DNA from: CAVSUZ01 sp963834715
Lineage (GTDB): Bacteria > Pseudomonadota > Alphaproteobacteria > Acetobacterales > Acetobacteraceae
Direction of reading: 5' to 3'
DNA: 64,000 nt
Assembly (NCBI GenBank): GCA_963834715.1
Contig: CAWIDE010000033.1
Location: forward strand, 496,001 to 560,000
Part shown: positions 53,280 to 61,330 of the stretch, one piece after another
Position numbering within the stretch: position 1 is the stretch's first letter
Layout: the number at the start of each line of letters is the position of its first letter
The notes under the pieces: generated by a model
Database searches by the model: none
What the model was told of the DNA's origin: nothing
What the model saw: the letters and a program-made list of their open reading frames with translations, nothing else
Translations under genes and position numbers: made by a program

Positions 53280-53657
53280 ATGCGCACAAATACGAACAAA
53301 CTGAATGAGCTGTCAGGAGCTATCATTGGTTGCGCGTTCACCGTGCTCAATGCACTCGGAGCCGGGTTTCTGGAGAAGGTTTATGAGAATGCCCTGGCAC
53401 ATGAGCTGCGCAAGGCTGGCCTCGTCGTCGCACAGCAGCGCGGAATGATAGTCACGTATGACGACAAGGTGGTCGGTGAGTATTTCGTGGATCTCCTGGT
53501 CGAGGAGATATTGCTGGTCGAATTGAAAACCGTGAAAACACTAGACGAAGCACATCGAGCCCAGTGCGTCAACTATCTCAAGGCAACCGGCCTGCCGCTA
53601 TGCCTGCTCCTCAACTTCGGCAGCCCACGTCTGGAGATCAAGCGCATCGCAAACTAA
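53280..53657 (+). CDS. GxxExxY protein (PDDEXK_3-like nuclease-fold family)
   Basis: An intact 125-residue member: GAGFLEKVYENALAHELRKAG gives the name motif (GAGFLEKVY), then VVGEYFVDLLVEEILLVELKT contains Asp in FVDLLV and the E-x-K of VELKT. It ends LCLLLNFGSPRLEIKRIAN. About 60-70 percent identical by eye to the copy at 22.7 kb. The start lies a few bases after the left terminal repeat of its element. Function unknown. Confidence 0.88.
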   Translation: MRTNTNKLNELSGAIIGCAFTVLNALGAGFLEKVYENALAHELRKAGLVVAQQRGMIVTYDDKVVGEYFVDLLVEEILLVELKTVKTLDEAHRAQCVNYLKATGLPLCLLLNFGSPRLEIKRIAN

Positions 53658-53811
53658 CTGAGATCCAACTCCACCCCATGTGCGTACCGGCCAGCCGAGC
53701 TCTGCTGGCAGCGATGTATCAACGCCTTGACAATCATTCGATGGCACATATGGCAAATAGCAAAGAAATTTTACACAGATGCAAGCAGATACACACGGAT
53801 GCACACAGATA

Positions 53812-54052
53812 ATGAACAGACTGAATGAGTTATCGGGGGCTATCATTGGCTGCACCTTCACCGTACTCAATGCACCCGGAGCCGGGTTTCTGGAGAAGGT
53901 TTATGAGAGCGCCCTGGCACATTGCTGTCAAAACACTAGACGAAGCACATCGAGCCCGATGCGTCAACTATCTCAAGGCAACCGGCCTGCCGCTTTGCCT
54001 GCTCCTCAACTTCGGCAGGCCAGGTCTGGAGATTAAGCGCATCGCAAACTAA
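53812..54052 (+). pseudogene. GxxExxY gene with internal deletion
   Basis: Starts MNRLNELSGAIIGCTFTVLN and keeps GAGFLEKVYESALAH. It then jumps, out of frame, to VKTLDEAHRARCVNYLKATG and LEIKRIAN. Compared with the copy 0.5 kb upstream, roughly 135 bp covering the nuclease-like core are missing. Confidence 0.85.
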
Positions 54053-54139
54053 CTGTGATCCAACTCCACCCCATCTGTGTGCATCCGTGTGCATCTACTA
54101 AAATCTGTGTAAAACTTTCTTGCACGCTGGCACCGCGCG

Positions 54140-54550
54140 TCATTTGTTTCGCGCGCGGCCGGCGGTGGACTTGTTCAGTGTCACGGCGGCGCGAACGAGA
54201 GCCTTCAGTGCCTCCTCGTGTATCTTTTCGCCCTCGCGGAAGTCGATGGCCCGCCTTGTGTTCCCGTCAAGACTGGAGTTGAAGAGGCGCGAAGCATCGT
54301 TCAGAGCCGCCCCCTTAGCGAAGGTCATCTTCACGACGTTCTTGTAAGTCTCGCCTGTGCAGACCAATCCGTCGTGCGACCACACCGGAACCCCTCTCCA
54401 CTTCCACTCCTCGACGATTTCGGGATCGGCTTCCTTGACTAAGGTACGGAGCCGGCTGAGCATCTTGCCCCGCCAGTCGCCTAGCTCCTCGATTCTCGCA
54501 TCTATCAGCTCAGAAGGAGACTTGCTGTTCCGCGACTCGCTCTTCTTCAT
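54140..54550 (-). CDS. DUF1801 domain protein
   Basis: A 136-residue cytoplasmic protein. The family core WKWRGVPVWSHDGLVCTGE is followed by YKNVVKMTFAKGAAL, and the C-terminus is basic. DUF1801 proteins adopt a YdhG-like fold of unknown function and often sit near AHSA1/ArsR pairs, as here (SRPBCC gene 170 bp upstream on the same strand). No catalytic residues are recognised. Confidence 0.85.
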   Translation of the reverse strand: MKKSESRNSKSPSELIDARIEELGDWRGKMLSRLRTLVKEADPEIVEEWKWRGVPVWSHDGLVCTGETYKNVVKMTFAKGAALNDASRLFNSSLDGNTRRAIDFREGEKIHEEALKALVRAAVTLNKSTAGRARNK

Positions 54551-54673
54551 GCCGATTTCTTCTCCTCAGTTCCGAGGCTTCAATACGCGAAACGCGCATA
54601 CGGTGACAGGAGTAACGATCCCATCGCAAATTTGACCGGGACTGGAATCTTGCCGGCTCCGCCCCCACCAACT

Positions 54674-54724
54674 CCGCGCGCGATACCGCTCCGCATGAGG
54701 TCAAGCCCTTTGCTGCGTGGTATC
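54674..54724 (-). repeat. Stop-codon-associated repeat (family R2), copy 2
   Basis: On the minus strand it starts at the AHSA1 stop and reads ATACCACGCAGC, then GGGCTTGACCTCATGCGGAG and CGGTATCGCGCGCGG. It is homologous to 28398-28446 and 55890-55935. Confidence 0.75.
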
Positions 54725-55134
54725 AGTCTATTCGCGCCAATACCTGCTCCAGGTTCGCAAAGAACCGCGGCCACCCGGCCTTGGCGCCCTGGTAGGACCT
54801 GCTGCTGATCCGGCTGAAAGCCCGACTGTTCCATACGCAGGTGGGTCCCTGTGCTCGTAGGGGTGAGAGTCCAAGTGACGACACTCCCGAGACCATAGGC
54901 ACCCCACGTGTAAGACAGCGTTTTGTTCGGCTCGACCGCCAGGACCTGACAGTCGACAGCGCCCCAGTCTGCGCGAAGATTGAAGCGGTGGCCGACTTCA
55001 GACTTGAAGTCGTTCTTCATGAGCCACTCCTCGATGAAGTGTGGTTGCGTGAGTGCGCGCCAGATCTTTTCCGGCGGATGAGGTATCTCACGTTCGATAA
55101 CGACGGAGAGCGTTTCGGTCGCAGGTTTGCTCAT
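54723..55134 (-). CDS. SRPBCC / AHSA1-type protein, frameshifted near the end
   Basis: Starts MSKPATETLSVVIEREIPHPPEKIWRALT (abbreviated IPHPPEKIWRALT), then FIEEWLMKNDF and VLAVEPNKTLSYTWG, the START-like lipid or ligand-binding fold. After SGFQPDQQQ, at about 54795, the frame changes. The other phase reads YQGAKAGWPRFFANLEQVLA and stops at 54723, which completes the family. The uncorrected frame runs to 54580 through an R2 repeat. It overlaps the ArsR gene by four bases, the classical regulator/AHSA1 operon. Confidence 0.85.
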
Positions 55135-55454
55135 TGGTCCATCCTTTTGAGTAGATCTTCGAGGTGGTCGAACCGGCTTTGCCAGAACCCGGCCATTTGG
55201 CTTGTCCAGTCGATCAGCGGGGCCAAGGCTCCGAGCTGGGCGCTATAGTGCGTCTGGCGACCTTCGTGACGGTCGCGCACCAGCCCAGCGTGCTTCAAGA
55301 CCCCGAGATGCTTGGAGACGGCGGGTTGCGAGACCCCAGCCCGAGCCGTTAGTGCTCCGACCGTCTGCTCTCCTTCGCGGCACAATCGTTCGAAGATAGC
55401 CCTCCGAGTCGGATCTGCGAGCGTTCTGAAGAGCACATGGTGAGCGTTCGGCAT
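55131..55454 (-). CDS. ArsR-family winged-helix transcriptional regulator
   Basis: A 107-residue regulator: LFRTLADPTRRAIFERLCRE, then the recognition helix VSQPAVSKHLGVLKHAGLV and a wing region GRQTHYSAQL. No cysteine metal site of the CVC type is visible. It is coupled by ATGA to the AHSA1 gene. Members of this group (SdpR-like) repress their own operon, so autoregulation is likely. Confidence 0.92.
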   Translation of the reverse strand: MPNAHHVLFRTLADPTRRAIFERLCREGEQTVGALTARAGVSQPAVSKHLGVLKHAGLVRDRHEGRQTHYSAQLGALAPLIDWTSQMAGFWQSRFDHLEDLLKRMDQ

Positions 55455-55605
55455 TTGGGACCGATAACCTGTTGGCTATTGATTGACGTATAACTCCTGA
55501 GATATGTGTAAGTCAAGCGGGACCGTGGCGCGGCGGAATGATGGGGTGGCAATGGTTCGGGACGTCCAAGCCGCAGGCCGAGCCGGTAAGAGCGAAAGGC
55601 AGCAA

Positions 55606-55790
55606 GTTTTACACAGATTTCAGGAGATGCACACGGATGCACACAGATGAGGCCGAGTGGATCACAGTTAATTTGCGAGCTCCAGGGTATCAGGCAAGCT
55701 TAAGGTGCACCCGATGACGACCCTGACAGCCCATTCAGTTTGTTCGTATCTGTGTGCATCGGTGTTTATCTGCTTCCATCTGTGTAAGAC
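55606..55790 (-). mobile_element. Gene-less GxxExxY element, MITE-like deletion derivative (copy 4)
   Basis: Left end TTTTACACAGAT ... GATGCACACGGATGCACACAG and right end, inverted, TCTTACACAGATGG ... GATGCACACAGAT enclose only about 95 bp. The inside retains, on the minus strand, the gene's beginning (GAACAAACTGAATGGGCTG) and its end (CTGGAG ... AACTGTGATCC), with the middle deleted. Total about 185 bp. Confidence 0.78.
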
Positions 55791-55889
55791 TTCTCTGCTA
55801 ATTGCTTATGCCAGCGAATGGTTGCCGACGAGCCGATGGACGGCTGGTTTGTATCACCGATGCCGATACACCAACCGTCCGACGCGGGC

Positions 55890-55935
55890 CGTGCGATACG
55901 CCCCGCATAAGGTCAAGCCTCATGCTCCGCGGCAT
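55890..55935 (-). repeat. Stop-codon-associated repeat (family R2), copy 3
   Basis: Reads GATGCCGCGGAGCATGAGGC and TTGACCTTATGCGGGGCG on the minus strand, starting five bases after the stop of the broken MFS gene. Homologous to copies at 28398 and 54674. Confidence 0.72.
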
Positions 55936-55939
55936 CAAA

Positions 55940-57264
55940 TCAAACTCTCCTTCGATCGAAATCCTTCGCGAACCAGATCTCCATCTCCCCGCAGGAAAAC
56001 AGCACCGCATCGATCCCCCACACGAGCTGCGGGCTGACATGATGGATCAGTCCGGTCCATACCGCCGCCCCGAACACGAACCCGGACACGGTGCAAGCAT
56101 CGATAAATCCCGCACCGGTACCCCGGAGCCGAGTTGGAAAACTCTCCTATAGGTGTAGCCGGCACCGCTCCAGGTGCCGTTGGTAACCTGATAGACGAAG
56201 AAATAGACTATCGCCGTCCAGACCAGGCCGTGCACCCACATAAAGATGAAGGTGAACACCGGCACCAGCGCCGCCGTCACGAACATGATTTTCCGCCGGC
56301 TGATGAACTCGCCCATCCAGCCGGCGCCGACATAGAACCAGAACCCGATGAACGCGCATCCCAGCATCAGATAGACCGCGCCGCGGTTCGAAAAACCATT
56401 AAAATGCGTCAGCCAGTAGACGATATAAACATTCGTAGCCACCACGCAGGCGCCGAAGCAGAAGAACGAAAACGCCAGCAGCGATGTCTGCTTGCGCAGA
56501 TCCGCCGTGAACAGCTCCCGGAACCGGAACGTCCGCGCATGCTCCAAGGGGATATCGTATGTTTCACTTAGCTGATTCGCGTTCTCCTCGTCACCTGCGT
56601 CGCAGGCCTGCCGGATTTCCTTGATCCGGCGAAAGCGCTCAGGTTCCTTGATCCAGATCCGGGCTACGACCACAGCAACAAACGGCGCCACGCCGAACAG
56701 GAAAATGTAGTGCCAACCGAGCCGGATGGTAATCAGATAAATCACCGCCGCGAACGTCACGCCGATCGGCCATCCGCCCTGCACGATCGAGTACCAGATG
56801 CCCCGCCGCTCCATTGGCAGCGCCTCGTTCACCAGCGTGATCGACACCGCCTGTTCGGCGTAGGCGAAACCCGAGGCGATCGCGCGGATGATACACAACT
56901 GCCAGAATGCCCGCACGAAGAACGTCAAGCCGGTAAAAACGGTGGCGCCGGCCATTACCACAAGCCACGCCGTTCTCCGGCTATGCCGGTCCATGTAGCG
57001 ACCGATCGCGAGCGCAAACACGAGTTCGGCGAAATCAACGAAGAACCCAAACAACCCGACCTGGGTGGAGCTGAGATGCAGCTCATGCGCGATGTCGCTC
57101 ATCGCCATGACCCTGCAGATTGAAGTCGTAGGCCGAGAGCCCCCAACCCCCCAGTTGCCACGATGAGCAGGGAAATCAGGTATTTACGGCTGACCGGCTC
57201 ACCTGCCAAATCATGCCCGACCGCCTTAACAGGCCCTTTGCGAAAGAAACCCTCGTCCGGCACT
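55940..57264 (-). pseudogene. MFS transporter (sugar/aromatic-acid symporter type) with several frameshifts
   Basis: The long central frame (56150-57108) encodes helices with GRYMDRHSRRTAWLV and a large loop. It lacks the proper start and end in the same phase. Upstream, SRKYLISLLIVATGGLG (first helix) lies in another frame before about 57115. Downstream, after GAGYTY near 56155, two indels precede GAGFIDACTVSGFVFGAAVW and MEIWFAKDFDRRRV, ending at 55940. At least three indels are needed to rebuild it. Substrate unknown. Confidence 0.78.
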
Positions 57265-57399
57265 GCCCCGCTCCTTACGGAGCCAACGGCGGCCGATCCC
57301 GTCCGTTCACCTCAGTTCTGCGTCCCTGGCCGCGAACAATTGTTTCCTGCAGCGGCCGGCTTAACTATCGCTCATTAAGACGAAAGGCCGAGGACCACG

Positions 57400-58105
57400 G
57401 AGGGCACTCCTTCGGCCCCAAGATCGCCCGCCTGCCCCGCGCCGAACATCGAGCGTCGCATACCCAACACCGCCGAGCTGCTGCAAATCACCGAACTCCT
57501 CGACCGCCGACCCGCCGAGCTCTCTGGCGGTCAGCGCGCCAACGCGTCGCTATCGGGCGCGCCCTCGTCTGCGATGCGGGCGTCTTCCTGTTCGATGAGC
57601 CGCTGTCCCACCTCGATACCCAGCTCCGAGCTGAACTCCGCACTAAATCAAGCGCCTGCACCAAGGCGTCGGCACAACCACCATGATTTATGTCACGCAC
57701 GACCAGATTGAGGCGCTCACCCTCGCCGACCGCATAGCAGTCATGAAGGACCGCCGCTTCCAAGAGATCGGCGAACCGCGGGACATCTATTTCCGTCCAG
57801 CCAACCGCTTCGTCGCCACCTTCGTCGGCTCACCCGCGATGAACTTCCTCCTCGGACGCATCACGCAGCACAACGGCGCCGAGCACATCATCCTAACATC
57901 TAAATCTGGCGACGCCCATGAAGTCACCGTCGAATTGACCGAGCCCATGGGCAGCGATCTCCTCGCCTGGACCGGCCTTCGCGATCATCCTATGTCCGTT
58001 CGCCTGCCAGCAGAAACCAGGCTATGGCCCGGCGACTGCCTCCGCGTCCTCCTGCCGCAACACCGGCTGAATCTCTTCGATGTCACCACTGGCGCGCGGC
58101 TCTAA
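57400..58105 (+). pseudogene. ABC transporter ATPase (MalK/UgpC type), N-terminally truncated and frameshifted
   Basis: Starts within the helical domain (KIARLPRAE). It passes through a frameshifted ITELLDRRPAEL-SGGQ signature near 57520, QRVAIGRALVCDAGVFLFDEP (Walker B, written in part as VFLFDEPLSHLDTQL) and, in a third frame from 57683, IYVTHDQIEALTLADR with an intact C-terminal TOBE-like domain. Walker A and the Q-loop are missing, so it cannot bind ATP normally. The Gfo/Idh gene 15 bp downstream suggests a former sugar-import operon. Confidence 0.83.
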
Positions 58106-58120
58106 CCAAGGACCGACCCC

Positions 58121-59254
58121 ATGGAACCCACCATCATCGGCGTTATCGGCTGCGGAACTATCAGCGATGCCTACCTGCTTGGCGCCGCCCGCTCAAAACT
58201 CGTCCGCGTAAAGTCTGTTGCCGACATCCGCCCCGAAGCCGCTGAAACCAAGGCCCGCGAGTACCATGTCCAGGCCGTCCCGGCCGACGTGCTCCTCTCC
58301 AACTCTGACATCCAGATCGTTATCAACCTGACCATTCCCGCCGCCCACGCCGCAGTCAACCTGCAAATCCTTGAAGCCGGCAAGCACGTCTATCTCGAAA
58401 AACCCCTTGCCACCCGGTTCGCCGAGGCCAAACCCGTTATCAAATCAGCCGCCGCCAAGGGCCTGCGCATCGGCTGCGCGCCGGATACCTTCCTCGGCGC
58501 CGGCCATCAGGCCTGCCGCTTCGCCATCGATTCTGGCCTGATTGGCTTGCCAGTCGCCGGGGCCGCAACCTTCCTATCCCACGGCATGGAACACTGGCAT
58601 CCCAACCCCGCCTTTTACTATCAACACGGCGGTGGCCCGATCCACGACATGGGTCCTTACTACGTCACCCAGCTCGTCAACCTGCTAGGCCCCGTCTCCC
58701 GCGTCTCCGCCGAAACCTCAACCCCTACCCGCCAGCGCCGCATATCCAGCCAACCGCTTGCAGCAGAAATTATCACCGTGGAAGTCCCCACCACCATCAA
58801 CGGCACACTCGCCTTCGCCAACGGCGCCAACGTCAGCCTAAGCCACTCCTGGGACGTGTGGAAGCACCACCGCGTCCCCCTGGAGATCTACGGCACCGGG
58901 GGCACACTGCTCGTGCCCGATCCCAACTGGTTCGGCGGCGAGCCGCAATTCAGCAAACGCGAATCCCACTGGCAACCGCTCGACCTCAGCACCCATCCCT
59001 TCGGCAAACCGAACCTCACCACCCGCACTGGCGCCCAGGTCGCCAACTATCGCATCATCGGTCTTCTCGATATGGCCGCCGCGATCCGTGCGAACCGCCC
59101 CCATCGTGCCAGCGGCACGCTCGCTCTCCATGTACTCGAAGTCCTCGATGGTTTCGAACGCTCCTCGACCGAAGCACGCCACATCACCATGGAAACCGTC
59201 TGCGACCGCCCCGACCCCGTGCCCCACGGCACCGGCGAGGAGGTCTTCGATTGA
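58121..59254 (+). CDS. Gfo/Idh/MocA-family oxidoreductase
   Basis: A 377-residue NAD(P)-dependent sugar or polyol dehydrogenase. The N-terminal Rossmann fold reads IIGVIGCGTISDAYL; the catalytic EKP motif is VYLEKPLATRF; HDMGPYYVTQLVNLLGPV forms the substrate domain. ATG 58121 follows the ABC relic by 15 bp, consistent with a former uptake-oxidation operon for a cyclitol or sugar. Substrate unknown. Confidence 0.92.
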   Translation: MEPTIIGVIGCGTISDAYLLGAARSKLVRVKSVADIRPEAAETKAREYHVQAVPADVLLSNSDIQIVINLTIPAAHAAVNLQILEAGKHVYLEKPLATRFAEAKPVIKSAAAKGLRIGCAPDTFLGAGHQACRFAIDSGLIGLPVAGAATFLSHGMEHWHPNPAFYYQHGGGPIHDMGPYYVTQLVNLLGPVSRVSAETSTPTRQRRISSQPLAAEIITVEVPTTINGTLAFANGANVSLSHSWDVWKHHRVPLEIYGTGGTLLVPDPNWFGGEPQFSKRESHWQPLDLSTHPFGKPNLTTRTGAQVANYRIIGLLDMAAAIRANRPHRASGTLALHVLEVLDGFERSSTEARHITMETVCDRPDPVPHGTGEEVFD

Positions 59255-59357
59255 GGCTCCGCGTTCGCGGCATTCATGCGTCCAAATCGCATACGGCCCT
59301 GCCGAAGTAGCGTGGCCGGACTCCGAACCGGCCATCCGCGCACCGACAGTTCCAATC

Positions 59358-60254
59358 TTACATTTCCAACACCCCCCGCATGACCGCCACGCAATCCCCG
59401 GAGACCGTCGCCACCACAGGCCCATCCACCTCTTTCCGCGCCCCCGCGATAATCTTGCTCGGCCGCCCCATCTCCACCCCCTGCTCTATCTCGTAGAGCA
59501 GATCCACATCCGACCCCGGCGCCAGCGACGTCAGCAATGCGGCCAAAGCGGCATTGGCGCTGCCCGTCGCCGGATCTTCCATCACCCCGGCCGAGGGCGC
59601 GAACATCCGCGCCCGGATGCGCCGTTCCCCGTCACCGACCCATGCGTACAAATGCAGCGCTAGCATTGGGAAGCGATTCTCCGCCTCCCGAAACGCCGCG
59701 AGGTCAGGTGTTGCCCGTGACAACGCTGCCACGCTCACCACCTCCGCAATTGCGAATGGCGTCCCCACCGAGGCCATTAGCGGGGTGTGTGCCCCGGTCG
59801 CAATCTCCTCCGGCCGCAGGCTCGCACAGGCGGCCACCAGCTCCACTGGCACGTCATCCCCAATCGACAACGAGTTCGGTGCCGAAATCCGCGCCCCGCA
59901 GATCGCCCGATCTGCCCCGCGCAGAAGATGCACCCGCACTAACCCGGCCCCCTCTTCGAACACGAAATGCTGTGGCGGGTGCGTGGTCCGCCGCCCCAGC
60001 ACGTACCCGGTCCCCACATTCGGATGCCCGGCAAACCCCAGCTCCGACCGGGGCGTGAAAATCCGCACCCGCGCGTGATGCTGCGGATCGTCCGGCGGCA
60101 ACACGAACGTCGTCTCGGAGAGATTGAACTCCGCCGCGATCCTCTGCATCTGCTCGCTGCTTAGCCCCAGTGCGTCCGGAAACACGGCCAGCGGATTGCC
60201 GCTGAACTGCCGGTCAGTGAACACTCCCACGGTCTCGTATTGATAGGCCGCCAT
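59358..60254 (-). CDS. PhzF-family isomerase
   Basis: A 298-residue protein of two hot-dog-like diaminopimelate-epimerase folds. ATG 60254 begins MAAYQYETVGVFTDRQFSGN, then GNPLAVF. The catalytic Glu is in NLSETTFVLPP. Also present are FTPRSELGFAGHPNVGT and the late DPATGSANAAL. No phenazine genes are nearby, so it belongs to the large group of PhzF-like isomerases of unknown substrate. Confidence 0.9.
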   Translation of the reverse strand: MAAYQYETVGVFTDRQFSGNPLAVFPDALGLSSEQMQRIAAEFNLSETTFVLPPDDPQHHARVRIFTPRSELGFAGHPNVGTGYVLGRRTTHPPQHFVFEEGAGLVRVHLLRGADRAICGARISAPNSLSIGDDVPVELVAACASLRPEEIATGAHTPLMASVGTPFAIAEVVSVAALSRATPDLAAFREAENRFPMLALHLYAWVGDGERRIRARMFAPSAGVMEDPATGSANAALAALLTSLAPGSDVDLLYEIEQGVEMGRPSKIIAGARKEVDGPVVATVSGDCVAVMRGVLEM

Positions 60255-60367
60255 CGTCCGACATCCCTCCAAGTATCCGGTCGCGAGAAGCATGGCGGCG
60301 AGCCGCAGTGCTTCGCCGCGTGAATCGGATACTCAAACAAATGCGCCGCTTCGGCTACACTCGCCGG

Positions 60368-61280
60368 ATGAGGAACACCACCCCTCTTCCCCCCCAGGCC
60401 CTGCACCTTTCCTTCGAGCCAGGACCTTACCGTATGGCCATGGGCCTCACCGCCGTGCCCCTCTCCGCCTGGTTTGAAATTGATGACCGCTACCCCGACG
60501 AACTCGCCCTCCGCCGCACCCTGCTGCAAACCCAAGGCGACGAAGTCCTGATCGTCACGCGAGGCAGCGAACCGGCGTGCCAGGAGACCCTCGATCGCCT
60601 CGCCGCCCATCTCCCCGATCACCATCGGGCCTGGTTCACCCGCGACGGCGACCGCCTCTACAATCACCTTACCAACGAGACCTGGAACCTCGCCGCCCCG
60701 ACCTGCCCTCCGCTCGAGCTAGCCTCCCGGCTCGTGCAGGAGGACCTCTGCATTATCGAGCTCCATGACGACACACCGTTCCTCACTGCCGGAGTCGTCT
60801 GCTTTCCAAGCCGTTGGCGCTTGCGCGACAAGATCGGCCGCCCGCTCCTCGACGTCCATGGCCGCGTGCCATTCTATGCCGAAAAACTTGGCCGCCCGGT
60901 GAACCGCTTCATGACCATGGTCAAACCCGGCCACATCGCCGTCCGTTACAACTGGTCCCTCCACGACGACCCGACCCTGTTCCAGCTCGGCGGCAAATTT
61001 CGCGCTGATCGCAACGAGCAGATCACGCCGCAAAACGCTGCCGAACTCAGTCTTCATCCGCGTCGAGCGCCAGACCCTCACGCGCCTCGCCGAGACCGGC
61101 GCGGTCCTGTTCACCATCCGCACCCACGTGTATCCGCTTGCGCGCATCGCCGCCCGGCCTGAAATCGCCGCGCGCCTCGCCGAGGCCGTCCGTGCCCTTC
61201 CGCCGGAAACCGTCCTCTACAAAAGCCTCGGCCGCTTCCGCGACGCGCTACTTACCTACCTTGATGACAACACTTCCTAA
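60368..61280 (+). CDS. DUF3445 haem-dependent oxidative N-demethylase-like protein, frameshifted
   Basis: Members of DUF3445 use haem and flavin subunits to demethylate dimethylamine-type amines. The start ATG 60368 gives MRNTTPLPPQALHLSFEPG, then FEPGPYRMAMGLTAV, IELHDDTPFLTAGVVCFPSRW (abbreviated TAGVVCFPSRW), PFYAEKLGRPVNRFM and VRYNWSLHDDP. At about 61047-61051 the frame shifts; FIRVERQTLTRLAETGAVLF then continues in another phase to TAA 61280. Only one indel is needed. The reductase and other demethylase subunits are not in the window. Confidence 0.82.
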
Positions 61281-61330
61281 AAGTGCCCCGGCCGGCAGAC
61301 TGGCGAGCGCATCACCGGCTGCCGACCATC

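Larger units (their letters stand above)
53264..54116 (+). mobile_element. GxxExxY element copies 2 and 3, tandem duplicate
   Basis: Two head-to-tail units share the leader GGCAAATAGCAAAGAAATTTTACACAGATGC, abbreviated AAATAGCAAAGAAATTTTAC (at 53250 and 53750), plus about 40 bp before it. Unit 2 carries an intact gene; unit 3 a deleted one. The right end, CATCTGTGTGCATCCGTGTG ... CTGTGTAAAACTT (to 54116), is inverted relative to the left end TTTTACACAGAT. Only the outer pair of terminal repeats is complete. Confidence 0.7.

Noticed and set aside
59358..60254. A phenazine biosynthesis locus, based on the PhzF-like gene
   Set aside because: No phzA-G neighbours are present; PhzF-like isomerases are common outside phenazine pathways.
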